Source of the DNA: Candidatus Contubernalis alkalaceticus
Lineage (GTDB): Bacteria; Bacillota; Dethiobacteria; SKNC01
Assembly: GCF_022558445.1 (NCBI RefSeq)
Contig: NZ_CP054699.1
Location: 2,806,001 to 2,870,000 of the forward strand
Length of the DNA: 64,000 nt
Direction of reading: 5' to 3'
The position numbers and the translations under genes were made by a program. Shown here one piece after another: positions 1-7,590 of the stretch. The notes beneath the pieces were generated by a model that saw only the letters and a program-made list of their open reading frames with translations, was not told the origin of the DNA and searched no databases. Every line of letters begins with the position of its first letter. Position 1 is the first letter of the stretch.

Positions 1-118
1 TTAAAAGATTACCTCTACTGCCAGTGGCTGTATGTGTAAAAGGCTCACCATCACAGTGACGGGATCGTGCTGGACTCTCACCAGCTTCCCTTTTAATTCC
101 GCAAAAACTCGTTTCCTT
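1..118 (-). promoter_or_regulatory. Cobalamin riboswitch (partial, cut by window start)
   Basis: Read on the minus strand, this stretch has the core of a cobalamin aptamer: AAGGGAAGCTGGTG, a CC..GG arm, then CCCGTCACTGTGA and a GCCACTG element. It closely matches the same blocks at 2050-2225 and 11493-11660. The B12 box and expression platform would lie left of position 1, so the controlled gene is outside the window. The switch lies downstream of the cbiO gene, so the next gene to the left probably has its own B12 control. Confidence 0.85.
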
Positions 119-407
119 ATATATTCAATTATTAATTAATATATTAAACTTACACTTACTTCCTTCATAACACTGCTAAAAAATCTTACTTCTATAATAC
201 AATAAATTATGTGTAATTGCAAGTGAATTGCATTATTTAAATTTTCTATCTACTCAAAAATTTTAAACATTTTAGTATACATTTTCAAATGTCCCCTGAG
301 ATTATAATATAAAATAATCTTTTTTATATTACCTTTTTCATGTTTTACATCAGTATCAATTGAGCTTTAGATTTCCCTTTTAAGATTTTAAAGTTGGACT
401 AAAAATT

Positions 408-1214
408 TTAAACCTTTTGGATATAAAACTTAATTACATCTACCGCTTCTTCTGCATTCCGGGGTTTGAATCCAGTGCCTTTAAAAATCTCCGCCAGCAT
501 GGGAACTTCCAAAAATGCCTGAAGCATCAATTCCCGATCTGTTAACAATTCCACTTCTCCCGCAGCCAACACTTTGCCCTCTTTCATAATAATCACCTGA
601 TCAGCCCAGGTAAAAGCCAGGTTAACATCATGGGTGCTGAGAATCAAGGTGGCTCCTTTTGAATTTAAATCGTTTAAGATTTCCACCATTTGACCGGTAG
701 AATAAGGATCCAGGCCGGAAAAAGGCTCATCACAAACCATCATTTCCGGTTCCATGGCCAACAGTCCCGCTATGGCCACTTTCTTTTTTTGACCCAGGCT
801 TAAATTATAAGGGGGTTTGTCCTTTAAAACTTCAATGTTTACTCTCTTCATGGCACTTAAGGTTCTAGATAAAACCTCTTCTTCTGAAAGCTTTAAATTC
901 CTTGGCCCGAAAGCAATATCATTAAATACGGTGGTGGAAAAAAGCTGATTATCGGGATTATCAAAAAGAAGTCCCACCATTTGTCTAATCTTAGATATAT
1001 TCTCCTTTTTTAGGGGATAACCCATTACTGTAATCTGTCCCTGTTGGGGCAAAAATATCCCGTTTAAGTGGTAAATTAAAGTGGTCTTCCCGCTTCCATT
1101 AGAACCCAGTATCGCTGTTTTTTTGTTTTTTTCTATTTTCAAATGGATCTCTTTCAAGGCTTCAGTACCATCGTCATAATTATAGGTAAGGCCTGTTATA
1201 TCCACAGCATTCAT
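408..1214 (-). CDS. cbiO: Cobalt/energy-coupling ABC transporter ATP-binding protein (CbiO)
   Basis: This 268-residue protein is the ATPase of an energy-coupling (ECF) metal importer, probably for cobalt. It has a Walker A motif (GSNGSGKTT, about residue 37), a Q-loop, the signature LSLGQKKK (about 138), Walker B ending in CDEPFSGLD and the switch histidine in STHD. Four bases separate it from the stop of cbiQ, so the two are co-transcribed, and an AGGTGG ribosome site lies before the ATG. The cobalamin riboswitch ahead of cbiQ supports a cobalt role. No CbiM/CbiN is in view; they may lie left of the window under the partial riboswitch. Confidence 0.88.
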   Translation of the reverse strand: MNAVDITGLTYNYDDGTEALKEIHLKIEKNKKTAILGSNGSGKTTLIYHLNGIFLPQQGQITVMGYPLKKENISKIRQMVGLLFDNPDNQLFSTTVFNDIAFGPRNLKLSEEEVLSRTLSAMKRVNIEVLKDKPPYNLSLGQKKKVAIAGLLAMEPEMMVCDEPFSGLDPYSTGQMVEILNDLNSKGATLILSTHDVNLAFTWADQVIIMKEGKVLAAGEVELLTDRELMLQAFLEVPMLAEIFKGTGFKPRNAEEAVDVIKFYIQKV

Positions 1215-1218
1215 TTAA

Positions 1219-1959
1219 TTACACCACCTGTTCTATAACGATTAAAAATACAACTACAAACACTGTAACTATAGTTTTTATCATATCCATGGAGGTAATA
1301 GGGGAAGGACTGCTTACGGGCATTTTCCCCTGAAAACAACGGGAGGACATGGCTCTATAAACATGTTCAGAGCGGTCCACAGATTTTATAAAAAGCCCCC
1401 CCGAAAGTTCTCCATAAACTTTTAAAGCATTGATATGAATACCACCAGAAAAAAGCCGGGAGGCCAGTGCCCTTTGAATACTCTTAATCTCCTGCATAAA
1501 TAAAAATGTGTAACGATAAGCCAAAAACAAAACAGTGATGATTATATAAGGCACTTTTAAATGATATAAGCCTTCCAAAAACTCTTCTATGGGCTGGGTC
1601 ACCAGCATAACAATCATAGCAGTCATGGAGGCTAAGGCTTTCAGAGATAGTAACGCCGCAAAATAGTAACGGTCCATTGCAGGGGGAAGCCCTCCCCCCA
1701 AAATAATGGGCACAGACATTAGTGCTAAAAAAGGCACCAATAGTAAGAGTTTTTTCATCAGGAAAGAAAAAGATAATCCCATAAGTAGTGCAGAAATCAA
1801 TGCAAAAAACAGAGCAGCTAAAACCAGTACTGGAGTATTTAAACTGACCACTCCAAAAACAAAAAGTAACGCAGCAGCAGTTTTAGCCCGAGTATCCCAG
1901 GCCCGCCCCCAAGTATTTACCCCAGCAATATGATTTCCTTTAAAATGATATCGGCCCAA
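1219..1959 (-). CDS. cbiQ: Cobalt ECF transporter T component (CbiQ)
   Basis: This is the transmembrane T component that couples CbiO to the substrate-binding subunit. It has several hydrophobic helices and a C-terminal cytoplasmic region with an A-S-R-LFSGG-like and an M-S-S-R coupling motif (ALASRLFSGG, YRAMSSRCF). The open frame extends to 2061, but that part overlaps the riboswitch and its terminator hairpin. The believable start is TTG at 1959, with AAGGAG nine bases upstream, giving 246 residues. It is first in an operon with cbiO. Confidence 0.85.
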   Translation of the reverse strand: MGRYHFKGNHIAGVNTWGRAWDTRAKTAAALLFVFGVVSLNTPVLVLAALFFALISALLMGLSFSFLMKKLLLLVPFLALMSVPIILGGGLPPAMDRYYFAALLSLKALASMTAMIVMLVTQPIEEFLEGLYHLKVPYIIITVLFLAYRYTFLFMQEIKSIQRALASRLFSGGIHINALKVYGELSGGLFIKSVDRSEHVYRAMSSRCFQGKMPVSSPSPITSMDMIKTIVTVFVVVFLIVIEQVV

Positions 1960-1973
1960 GTGAATCAGCTCCT

Positions 1974-2012
1974 TAAAAAAAATAACCTTTATCGACGTAA
2001 GGATAAAGGTTT
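1974..2012 (-). terminator. Intrinsic terminator, cobalamin riboswitch expression platform
   Basis: On the minus strand a ten-base stem (AACCTTTATC / GATAAAGGTT, 1984-1993 and 2002-2011) is followed by a long T run. It lies between the B12 box and the ribosome site of cbiQ, as expected for transcriptional control by the riboswitch just upstream. Confidence 0.85.
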
Positions 2013-2049
2013 TTAGTAGTGTAACTCCTTTAACCCATGCACCGTGGGT

Positions 2050-2225
2050 ATTTGGAAACAATTGACTGACAGGTATCCTGGCTTTAGGTTCATCAGCTGC
2101 TTACGCCTTCCCGACAACAATAAACAAGTCCTTGTCAGTGGCAAATGTAAAAAGCCTCGCCTTTACAGTGACGGCATCGCGCTGGAATTGCACCAGCTTC
2201 CCTTATCTCCCCTCTGGAGAGAAAT
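2050..2225 (-). promoter_or_regulatory. Cobalamin riboswitch upstream of cbiQO
   Basis: The minus strand carries, in order, AAGGGAAGCTGGTG, a GCCGTCACTGTAA core, a GCCACTG element, and the B12 box AGCCAGGATACCTGTC near 2070-2085. These are the conserved blocks of the AdoCbl riboswitch. It is followed by the terminator at 1974-2012 and then cbiQ, so cobalamin should switch off the cobalt importer. Confidence 0.92.
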
Positions 2226-2345
2226 TCATTCAACATTTATATATGAAATTTAATCAACTTATTAAGTACATGCTATGTTCATTATAATATTATATTTGCA
2301 CAAAAAAAACAAGCTTATTTATGTCAACCCATGTAAAGGTTGTGA

Positions 2346-2381
2346 AATAAAAAAAACGATTTCTTTTTAAAAGAAATCGTT
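2346..2381 (-). terminator. Intrinsic terminator of the LysM gene
   Basis: A 12-13 bp A/T-rich stem (AACGATTTCTTTT and its complement, 2355-2381) is followed on the minus strand by a T run. It lies just past the stop of the LysM gene. Confidence 0.75.
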
Positions 2382-2411
2382 AAAAGTAAATCCTGGGAGG
2401 TTATTTTATGG

Positions 2412-3044
2412 TTAGCTTAAAGGAACATTAATAATCTGTCCTACGAATATCAAATTAGGATCCTTGATTTGTGGGTTGGCATCAATAATTGCCTGAACAG
2501 AGACACCGGTACGTCTGGCAATGCTGGACAGTGTTTCTCCAACACTAACATAAATTTGTATTGTACCCTTGGGAGGTTTGGGAGGCAGCGGCGGTGTTAC
2601 CGTCAGATTTATCACCTGTCCGGGGAAAATGAGATTAGGGTCGGCGATTTGAGGATTCTCCTGTATTAACAGATTTACCGTAAGTCCAAACATCTGAGCG
2701 ATTAGAAATAAAGAATCTCCCGGCCTTACCAGATACTGTGCCCGGGCGAACCCCGGATCCGGACCCACTAAAGGACGAGCCGGAATTCTAACAATCTGTC
2801 CGGGAAATATCAAATCAGGATTGGTAATCCCGGGGTTAACAGCTAATATTTCATGTACACTAACCCCAAAGGTCTGAGCAAAGAAAAACAGGGAGTCACC
2901 AGGACGGACTACAATGTTTAACAATCTTCTGACCATTTTTTCGCCTTCAATATCATCTAAAACTTTATCTTTTTTTGGCCATTTCTCATCTTCTTCAAAA
3001 ACATCTTCCACAATTTCTTCCTCCACATACTTTTTGGATACCAA
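2412..3044 (-). CDS. Triple-LysM domain protein
   Basis: The 210-residue protein has an acidic, lysine-rich N-terminus of about 40 residues and then three LysM peptidoglycan-binding repeats: about 46-88 (RPGDSLFFFAQTFGV), 105-150 (RPGDSLFLIAQMFGL) and 165-208 (SVGETLSSIARRTGV). Each repeat ends in a PNLIFPGQ-like segment. There is no signal peptide or catalytic domain, which is common for spore-coat or cortex-associated LysM proteins of Clostridia; that role is inferred. The start is TTG at 3044 with GGAAGGAGG upstream, and the gene is monocistronic. Confidence 0.8.
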   Translation of the reverse strand: MVSKKYVEEEIVEDVFEEDEKWPKKDKVLDDIEGEKMVRRLLNIVVRPGDSLFFFAQTFGVSVHEILAVNPGITNPDLIFPGQIVRIPARPLVGPDPGFARAQYLVRPGDSLFLIAQMFGLTVNLLIQENPQIADPNLIFPGQVINLTVTPPLPPKPPKGTIQIYVSVGETLSSIARRTGVSVQAIIDANPQIKDPNLIFVGQIINVPLS

Positions 3045-3251
3045 ATTAATTACCTCCTTCCTTAAAATACTTTCTTAAGGAATTACAATTTTATTTTACA
3101 TTGATATATTTTATATATCTTATGTGACAGATACTAAAAGTGTTATATATCTGAAGAAATAAATTCAACTGAGCCGCAGGAAAAAAGAAATGAGTTAAAC
3201 AGGCATCTATCTTCTTATCAAATTACAACAGGGAAGCGGACAGCCAAAAAT

Positions 3252-3297
3252 ATAAAAAAGGAGCTAAACCCAATTAAAATCTTGGGATAGCCCCTTA
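3252..3297 (-). terminator. Intrinsic terminator of the first glutamate-synthase-like gene
   Basis: The minus strand forms a long stem (AGGGGCTA..CCCAA with TTGGG..TAGCTCCTT) followed by TTTTTT, just beyond the stop codon at 3329. Confidence 0.8.
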
Positions 3298-3328
3298 CAA
3301 CAAACAATTATTTCTTTAAACAAAGTAG

Positions 3329-4912
3329 TTACGCATCCAATATATCGTCTACTTCTTTTTTATCCAGATCCATCACATAAATGATCCCACTTACTTCCGA
3401 TGATTCCCGGGTCAACGCACAAATATCGTTTCTATCCAAATGTTCCAGGGCAAATTTACGGCTTCCACACATAAGCTGCTGCAGCCCCTGAGCCAAGCGA
3501 TGATAATAAGTATATACTCCCAAAGCTGCAGGAGGAATCTTATTGAAGGTATCGGCTCCCAACTCATCCTTTAGTTCTGCGGTGCATACAAACACCCTTT
3601 CTAAAGTATCACCGTATTTTGCTACACTAGAGGGTAAGCTCCCCTCTGAGATTTTTTGCCCTAATGTTTTACCTACCATTGCAGCGGTCAGAGGTGACCT
3701 GGCCATGCCGATCATCTTAGTAAAGGGAGCACCCAAAGCTAACCCTTTATACATCTGATCTTCCAGTGCAAATCCACCGGCAAAAGCAAGGTCAGGCACA
3801 TATTTCCCCTTAGACTCCAATCTCTTGCAGTAATCATAGGCCAGAGAATGAAGCTCAACCATGGGTACTCCCCACTCGTTCATCATCCTCCAGGGGCTCA
3901 TACCAGTACCGCCACCGGCCCCGTCAATAGTCAAAAGGTCTAATTTAGCCTCGGAAGCATACTTAACAGCTCTGGCCAGATCCGCCGGACGATAAGCCCC
4001 GGTCTTCAGGAATATATTTTTAGCCCCGGCGGCTCTTAACTGCTCAACTCTCTTCATGAAAGCGTCAAAGCTAACCATTCCAACTCTGGAATGTCTTTCA
4101 AACTCATTAAACCCTCCGGTTTTAAAATCTTCTATAACTCTGGGGTTTTCGGGGTCCGGCAGTACGATGTAACCCCGCCGCTTTAACATTTGAGCTTTTT
4201 CCAGGCTTCGGATTTTGACCTCTCCGCCAATATCCTTGGCTCCCTGACCCCACTTAAGCTCTACTGTTTCTACTCCCAGTTCATTAATCACATATTCTAA
4301 AATACCCAACCGGCTGTCTTCCACATTTTCCTGTACCACTACAGCGCCGTATCCATCCCGCTGCCAGTTTTTAAAACATTCTACCCGATATTTAAGATTA
4401 ACAGTACTTACTACTCTGTTGTCCTTAAATACAGCTTCTGGATCCATTCCGGCCACGTTCTCACCCACCGTAATGATGGTTCCGGTTAAAGCAGCGCCCA
4501 CAGCCAGTCCTTCCCAATTATTATGGGCGATATCTGTGGACCCGATTCCCGGAATGACAATGGGAAGTTTTACCTTTACTCCATCTCCCGTTCCTATTTT
4601 CGTCTCCAGGTTAACATTTGGAAAAATTGCCTTGTCGCTGTCAGCTTCGATGCCCAGCGCACCAACCGCGGTGCCCATGATATTGAAATGTGAGTAATCA
4701 ACAGGATAGTCCTTCTCTGAGGCAGACGTCGTCGTCCCAAAAGGTTGGGGGTATAAATTCTCATGCCCCCGAAAAGAAGACATTCCTACTTCACACAATC
4801 CCGGGCAGCCCTCAATACAAGTAGTACATAATCCACTAAACGGACTTACTGAATCTTTAGTACGGTTTTTGGTCAGCGTCGCCGCTGAAGCATTAGGTCT
4901 TGAATAAGTCAT
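3329..4912 (-). CDS. FMN-binding glutamate synthase family protein, paralog 1
   Basis: This 527-residue protein matches the FMN/synthase domain of glutamate synthase without the glutaminase domain. Signatures include LPIVIPGIGST, VELKWGQGAKDIGGEVK, ERHSRVGM, LKTGAYRPADLARA and the glycine-rich DGAGGGTGMSPWRMMNEWG. The N-terminus carries a four-cysteine motif (CTTCIEGCPGLC, about residues 28-39) that could hold a metal cluster. The upstream frame adds ten residues, but GGGAGAGGG directly precedes the ATG at 4912. It is the last of a run: nuoE, nuoF, the iron-sulfur protein, paralog 2, then this gene. The true reaction is unproven; ferredoxin- or NADH-driven glutamate synthesis is possible. Confidence 0.8.
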   Translation of the reverse strand: MTYSRPNASAATLTKNRTKDSVSPFSGLCTTCIEGCPGLCEVGMSSFRGHENLYPQPFGTTTSASEKDYPVDYSHFNIMGTAVGALGIEADSDKAIFPNVNLETKIGTGDGVKVKLPIVIPGIGSTDIAHNNWEGLAVGAALTGTIITVGENVAGMDPEAVFKDNRVVSTVNLKYRVECFKNWQRDGYGAVVVQENVEDSRLGILEYVINELGVETVELKWGQGAKDIGGEVKIRSLEKAQMLKRRGYIVLPDPENPRVIEDFKTGGFNEFERHSRVGMVSFDAFMKRVEQLRAAGAKNIFLKTGAYRPADLARAVKYASEAKLDLLTIDGAGGGTGMSPWRMMNEWGVPMVELHSLAYDYCKRLESKGKYVPDLAFAGGFALEDQMYKGLALGAPFTKMIGMARSPLTAAMVGKTLGQKISEGSLPSSVAKYGDTLERVFVCTAELKDELGADTFNKIPPAALGVYTYYHRLAQGLQQLMCGSRKFALEHLDRNDICALTRESSEVSGIIYVMDLDKKEVDDILDA

Positions 4913-5121
4913 ATTCCCTCTCCCTTCCAATATGTAAAACATGTTTTCATATTATAATAATACATGGCGTCGCAGAAATCGTCAATAATTATATCACCAT
5001 TTAAAATAAATTTTTGCTATATGAAATTATGCTAATAAATTCCCCTCCAATGACTATCATTTAACCCTTTCCATGGTTAATTAGTAATATTTATTCTATG
5101 ATAGTTATGTTCATTTGGACA

Positions 5122-5153
5122 CAAAAAAGAGACCGCCTTTTTTAGGCAGTCTC
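5122..5153 (-). terminator. Intrinsic terminator after glutamate-synthase-like paralog 2
   Basis: A GAGACTGCCT / AGGCGGTCTC stem is followed on the minus strand by TTTTTTG. It separates the two paralogs, so paralog 1 is probably transcribed from its own promoter as well as by read-through. Confidence 0.85.
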
Positions 5154-5204
5154 CAAACTCAAATCCTGTAACATCATTATTTTCCATCTCTAACCCTTAC
5201 TTTC

Positions 5205-5226
5205 GAGAGAGAGAGAGAGAGAGAGA
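5205..5226. repeat. (GA)11 dinucleotide repeat
   Basis: Eleven uninterrupted GA units lie between the stop codon of paralog 2 and its terminator, so they would appear as a UC tract in the 3' untranslated RNA. Such a run is unusual in a bacterial chromosome and may vary in length by slippage. Confidence 0.95.
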
Positions 5227-5254
5227 ATCTCTTTTTCTTATTCCCTGTTCCATA

Positions 5255-6838
5255 TTACCCTTTCATTATTTTAGCAATTTCTTCTTTGTCCATATCCATC
5301 ACATAGGTAATACCGCTAATATTTTCCGACTCCCGGGTCAATGAACAGATATCATCCCGGGTAATATACTCCAGAGCAAATTTACGGCTTCCGCACATTA
5401 ACTGCTGCATGCCCTGTTCTAATCGATGATAGTACGTATATACTCCCAAAGCTGCCGGAGACACCTTCTTAAAGGTTTCAGCTCCCAGCTCTTCTTTAAG
5501 ATCAGCGGCAGTTACAAAGATCTCCTCCACATCGGCGCCAAACCGCTCCACATAAACGGGAAGCTTATTCTCATTAATCTTTTTACCAATGGTCTTACCT
5601 ACCATAGCCGCAGCAATAGGGGCCCTGGCCATACCAATCAATTTTACATAGGGAGCCCCCAGGGCAATACCCTTATACATCTGATCTTCAAAAGTGAACC
5701 CGCCGGCAAAACAAATGTCGGGCACGAATTTTCCTTCATCCTCCAGCATCTTACAAAGCTGATAGGTAAGAGAATGAAGCTCTACCAAAGGTACCCCCCA
5801 CTCGTTCATCATCCTCCAGGGGCTCATCCCTGTTCCGCCCCCGGCTCCATCCACAGTAAGATAATCCAATTTTGCTTCTGAGGCAAACTTCACAGCCCTT
5901 GCCAGGTCAGCAGGACGGTAAGCTCCAGTTTTTAAGGTGATATGCTTGGCCCCGGCGGCTCTCAATTCTTCCACCCTTTTCATAAAGGCCTCAAATTCAA
6001 CCATCCCTACCCGGGAATGCCGCTCAAATTCTTTAAAGGCTCCCTTTTGAAAAGCACTAATTACAGCAGGGTTTTCCGGATCCGGAAGGACGATATACCC
6101 TCGTCTTTGCAGCATCTGAGCTTTTTTTAGGCTCTTTATTTTAACTTCGCCCCCGATGTCCTTAGCCCCCTGGCCCCATTTCAGCTCTACCACTTCTACT
6201 CCCAGATTTTCAATGGCAAACTCCTGTACTCCCAACCGTGTGTCCTCCACATTAGCCTGAAGCACAATAGCACCGTAGCCATCCCTCTGCCAATCCTGAA
6301 ACATCCTTATTCTCTGCTCCAGGTCAACAGTCTTTACGATTCGTCCATCCTTAAATTCAGATTTTTCGTCCATACCTACAACATTTTCTCCGATAGTCAA
6401 AATGGTGCCGGCCAGGGCTGATCCAACCGCCAACCCTTCCCAGTTTTCCTTGGCCACGTTGGTAGAACCTATTCCGGGAATCACTATGGGCAGCTTCAGT
6501 TTAATGCCGCCGTTAACTCCTACTTTGGTTTTAAGCGTGGCAGCAGGGAAAATAGCCTTATCACTGTCCGCCTCAATTCCTACAGCCCCCACGGTGGTTC
6601 CCATGATGGAAAAATGCGAATAATCTACCGGATAATCTTTCTCCGAAGCAGTAGTTATAATGCCAAAGGGCTGAGGATAAATGGTTTCATGCCCCCGATA
6701 AGCCGACTTTCCAATTTCACACATTCCCACACAGCCATCTACACAGGTGGTACACATACCACTGAAGGGACTTACAGAGCCTTCAGTTCTATTTTTGGTC
6801 AGAGTTGCTGCCGAAGCATTCAATCTGGATAAACTCAT
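5255..6838 (-). CDS. FMN-binding glutamate synthase family protein, paralog 2
   Basis: This is a second 527-residue protein, the same length as its neighbour at 3329-4912 and similar throughout by eye. It has the same N-terminal four-cysteine motif (CTTCVDGCVGMC), the same FMN-site glycine loop (DGAGGGTGMSPWRMM) and the same C-terminal LMCGSRKFALE segment. The start is chosen at the ATG at 6838 because GAGAGGAG lies seven bases upstream; an ATG two codons earlier is too close to that site. It follows the iron-sulfur gene by 53 bases and so appears co-transcribed with the NuoE/NuoF module. Confidence 0.8.
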   Translation of the reverse strand: MSLSRLNASAATLTKNRTEGSVSPFSGMCTTCVDGCVGMCEIGKSAYRGHETIYPQPFGIITTASEKDYPVDYSHFSIMGTTVGAVGIEADSDKAIFPAATLKTKVGVNGGIKLKLPIVIPGIGSTNVAKENWEGLAVGSALAGTILTIGENVVGMDEKSEFKDGRIVKTVDLEQRIRMFQDWQRDGYGAIVLQANVEDTRLGVQEFAIENLGVEVVELKWGQGAKDIGGEVKIKSLKKAQMLQRRGYIVLPDPENPAVISAFQKGAFKEFERHSRVGMVEFEAFMKRVEELRAAGAKHITLKTGAYRPADLARAVKFASEAKLDYLTVDGAGGGTGMSPWRMMNEWGVPLVELHSLTYQLCKMLEDEGKFVPDICFAGGFTFEDQMYKGIALGAPYVKLIGMARAPIAAAMVGKTIGKKINENKLPVYVERFGADVEEIFVTAADLKEELGAETFKKVSPAALGVYTYYHRLEQGMQQLMCGSRKFALEYITRDDICSLTRESENISGITYVMDMDKEEIAKIMKG

Positions 6839-6891
6839 GGTCATTCTCCTCTCATTCAATAGTTTCTACAATATTTTTAAGGCTGAAAGCT

Positions 6892-7578
6892 TTATTTCTT
6901 TGGTTTTCTGTCAATTCCCTGTTCACAGGCCACACAAGGATCCATATAACACATCATGGCATCGAAATTATCCAGACAGGGGGGCGATAAATTCAAACAG
7001 GCATTGCACACACCGCTTTCCTCCTGAGGTCCCTGACACCTGGCCTGACAGGCGGGGCAGATATACATACATGCTCCGCAATAACGACAGTCATCAGATT
7101 TCTTATTATAGGGAGTACCTACCAGCCGGTTTCCTCCCCGGTGAACAAATCCTATGGCATTGGCCTGCATCTGTTCATCACACATACGGACACAAAGGCC
7201 GCAGAGGATACAATCCTCATGCTTCTGATGAAAACGAACCGACGTTACATGATATTTTGAGGCCAAGTCCTGAATTACTTTTGAGGAGGGACAGGTGGCC
7301 AGATATAGTTCGATCAAAAGCCTGATGCTTTTTAGCACCCGTTTAGTCCCCGTTCTTACAATTAATCCTTCCCGGGCCCGATACGTACAGGAAGAGACCA
7401 ACCGGGAACGCTCAGGTGGACCGATTTCAACTAGACATAATCTACAGGCCCCATAGGGACTTAATCCTTCGTTATAACATAGGGTTGGGATCTCTATCCC
7501 ATAAAACCTGGCTGCCTCCAGCAGAGTTGTTCCTTTTTCTACCGATACATCTATTCCATTCAAACTCATATTAATCAT
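6892..7578 (-). CDS. NuoG/HydA-type [2Fe-2S]/[4Fe-4S] iron-sulfur subunit
   Basis: The 228-residue protein resembles the N-terminal ferredoxin part of NuoG or [FeFe]-hydrogenase without any catalytic domain. It has a plant-type [2Fe-2S] site (C...CRLC...C, residues about 35-65), then two ferredoxin-like cysteine sets (CILCGLCVRMC and CRYCGACMYICPAC), and a third cysteine-rich C-terminal patch (CNAC...CVAC). It should pass electrons from NuoF to a partner; the adjacent FMN proteins are the obvious candidates. The ATG at 7578 is preferred because AGGTG lies six bases upstream; an in-frame GTG at 7587 has no ribosome site. Confidence 0.82.
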   Translation of the reverse strand: MINMSLNGIDVSVEKGTTLLEAARFYGIEIPTLCYNEGLSPYGACRLCLVEIGPPERSRLVSSCTYRAREGLIVRTGTKRVLKSIRLLIELYLATCPSSKVIQDLASKYHVTSVRFHQKHEDCILCGLCVRMCDEQMQANAIGFVHRGGNRLVGTPYNKKSDDCRYCGACMYICPACQARCQGPQEESGVCNACLNLSPPCLDNFDAMMCYMDPCVACEQGIDRKPKK

Positions 7579-7590
7579 GGTGGACACCTC

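Larger units (their letters stand above)
4913..5254. other. Intergenic region between the two glutamate-synthase-like genes
   Basis: These 342 bases hold the terminator of the downstream-facing neighbour (5122-5153), a (GA)11 run and an AT-rich stretch (4960-5120) that probably carries the promoter of paralog 1. No coding sequence was seen. Confidence 0.5.

Noticed and set aside
2044-2253. 69-codon plus-strand frame
   Set aside because: It lies entirely over the cobalamin riboswitch, which explains the sequence conservation.
5426-5881. 151-codon plus-strand frame
   Set aside because: It is antisense to a well-supported glutamate-synthase-like gene and has no recognisable family.
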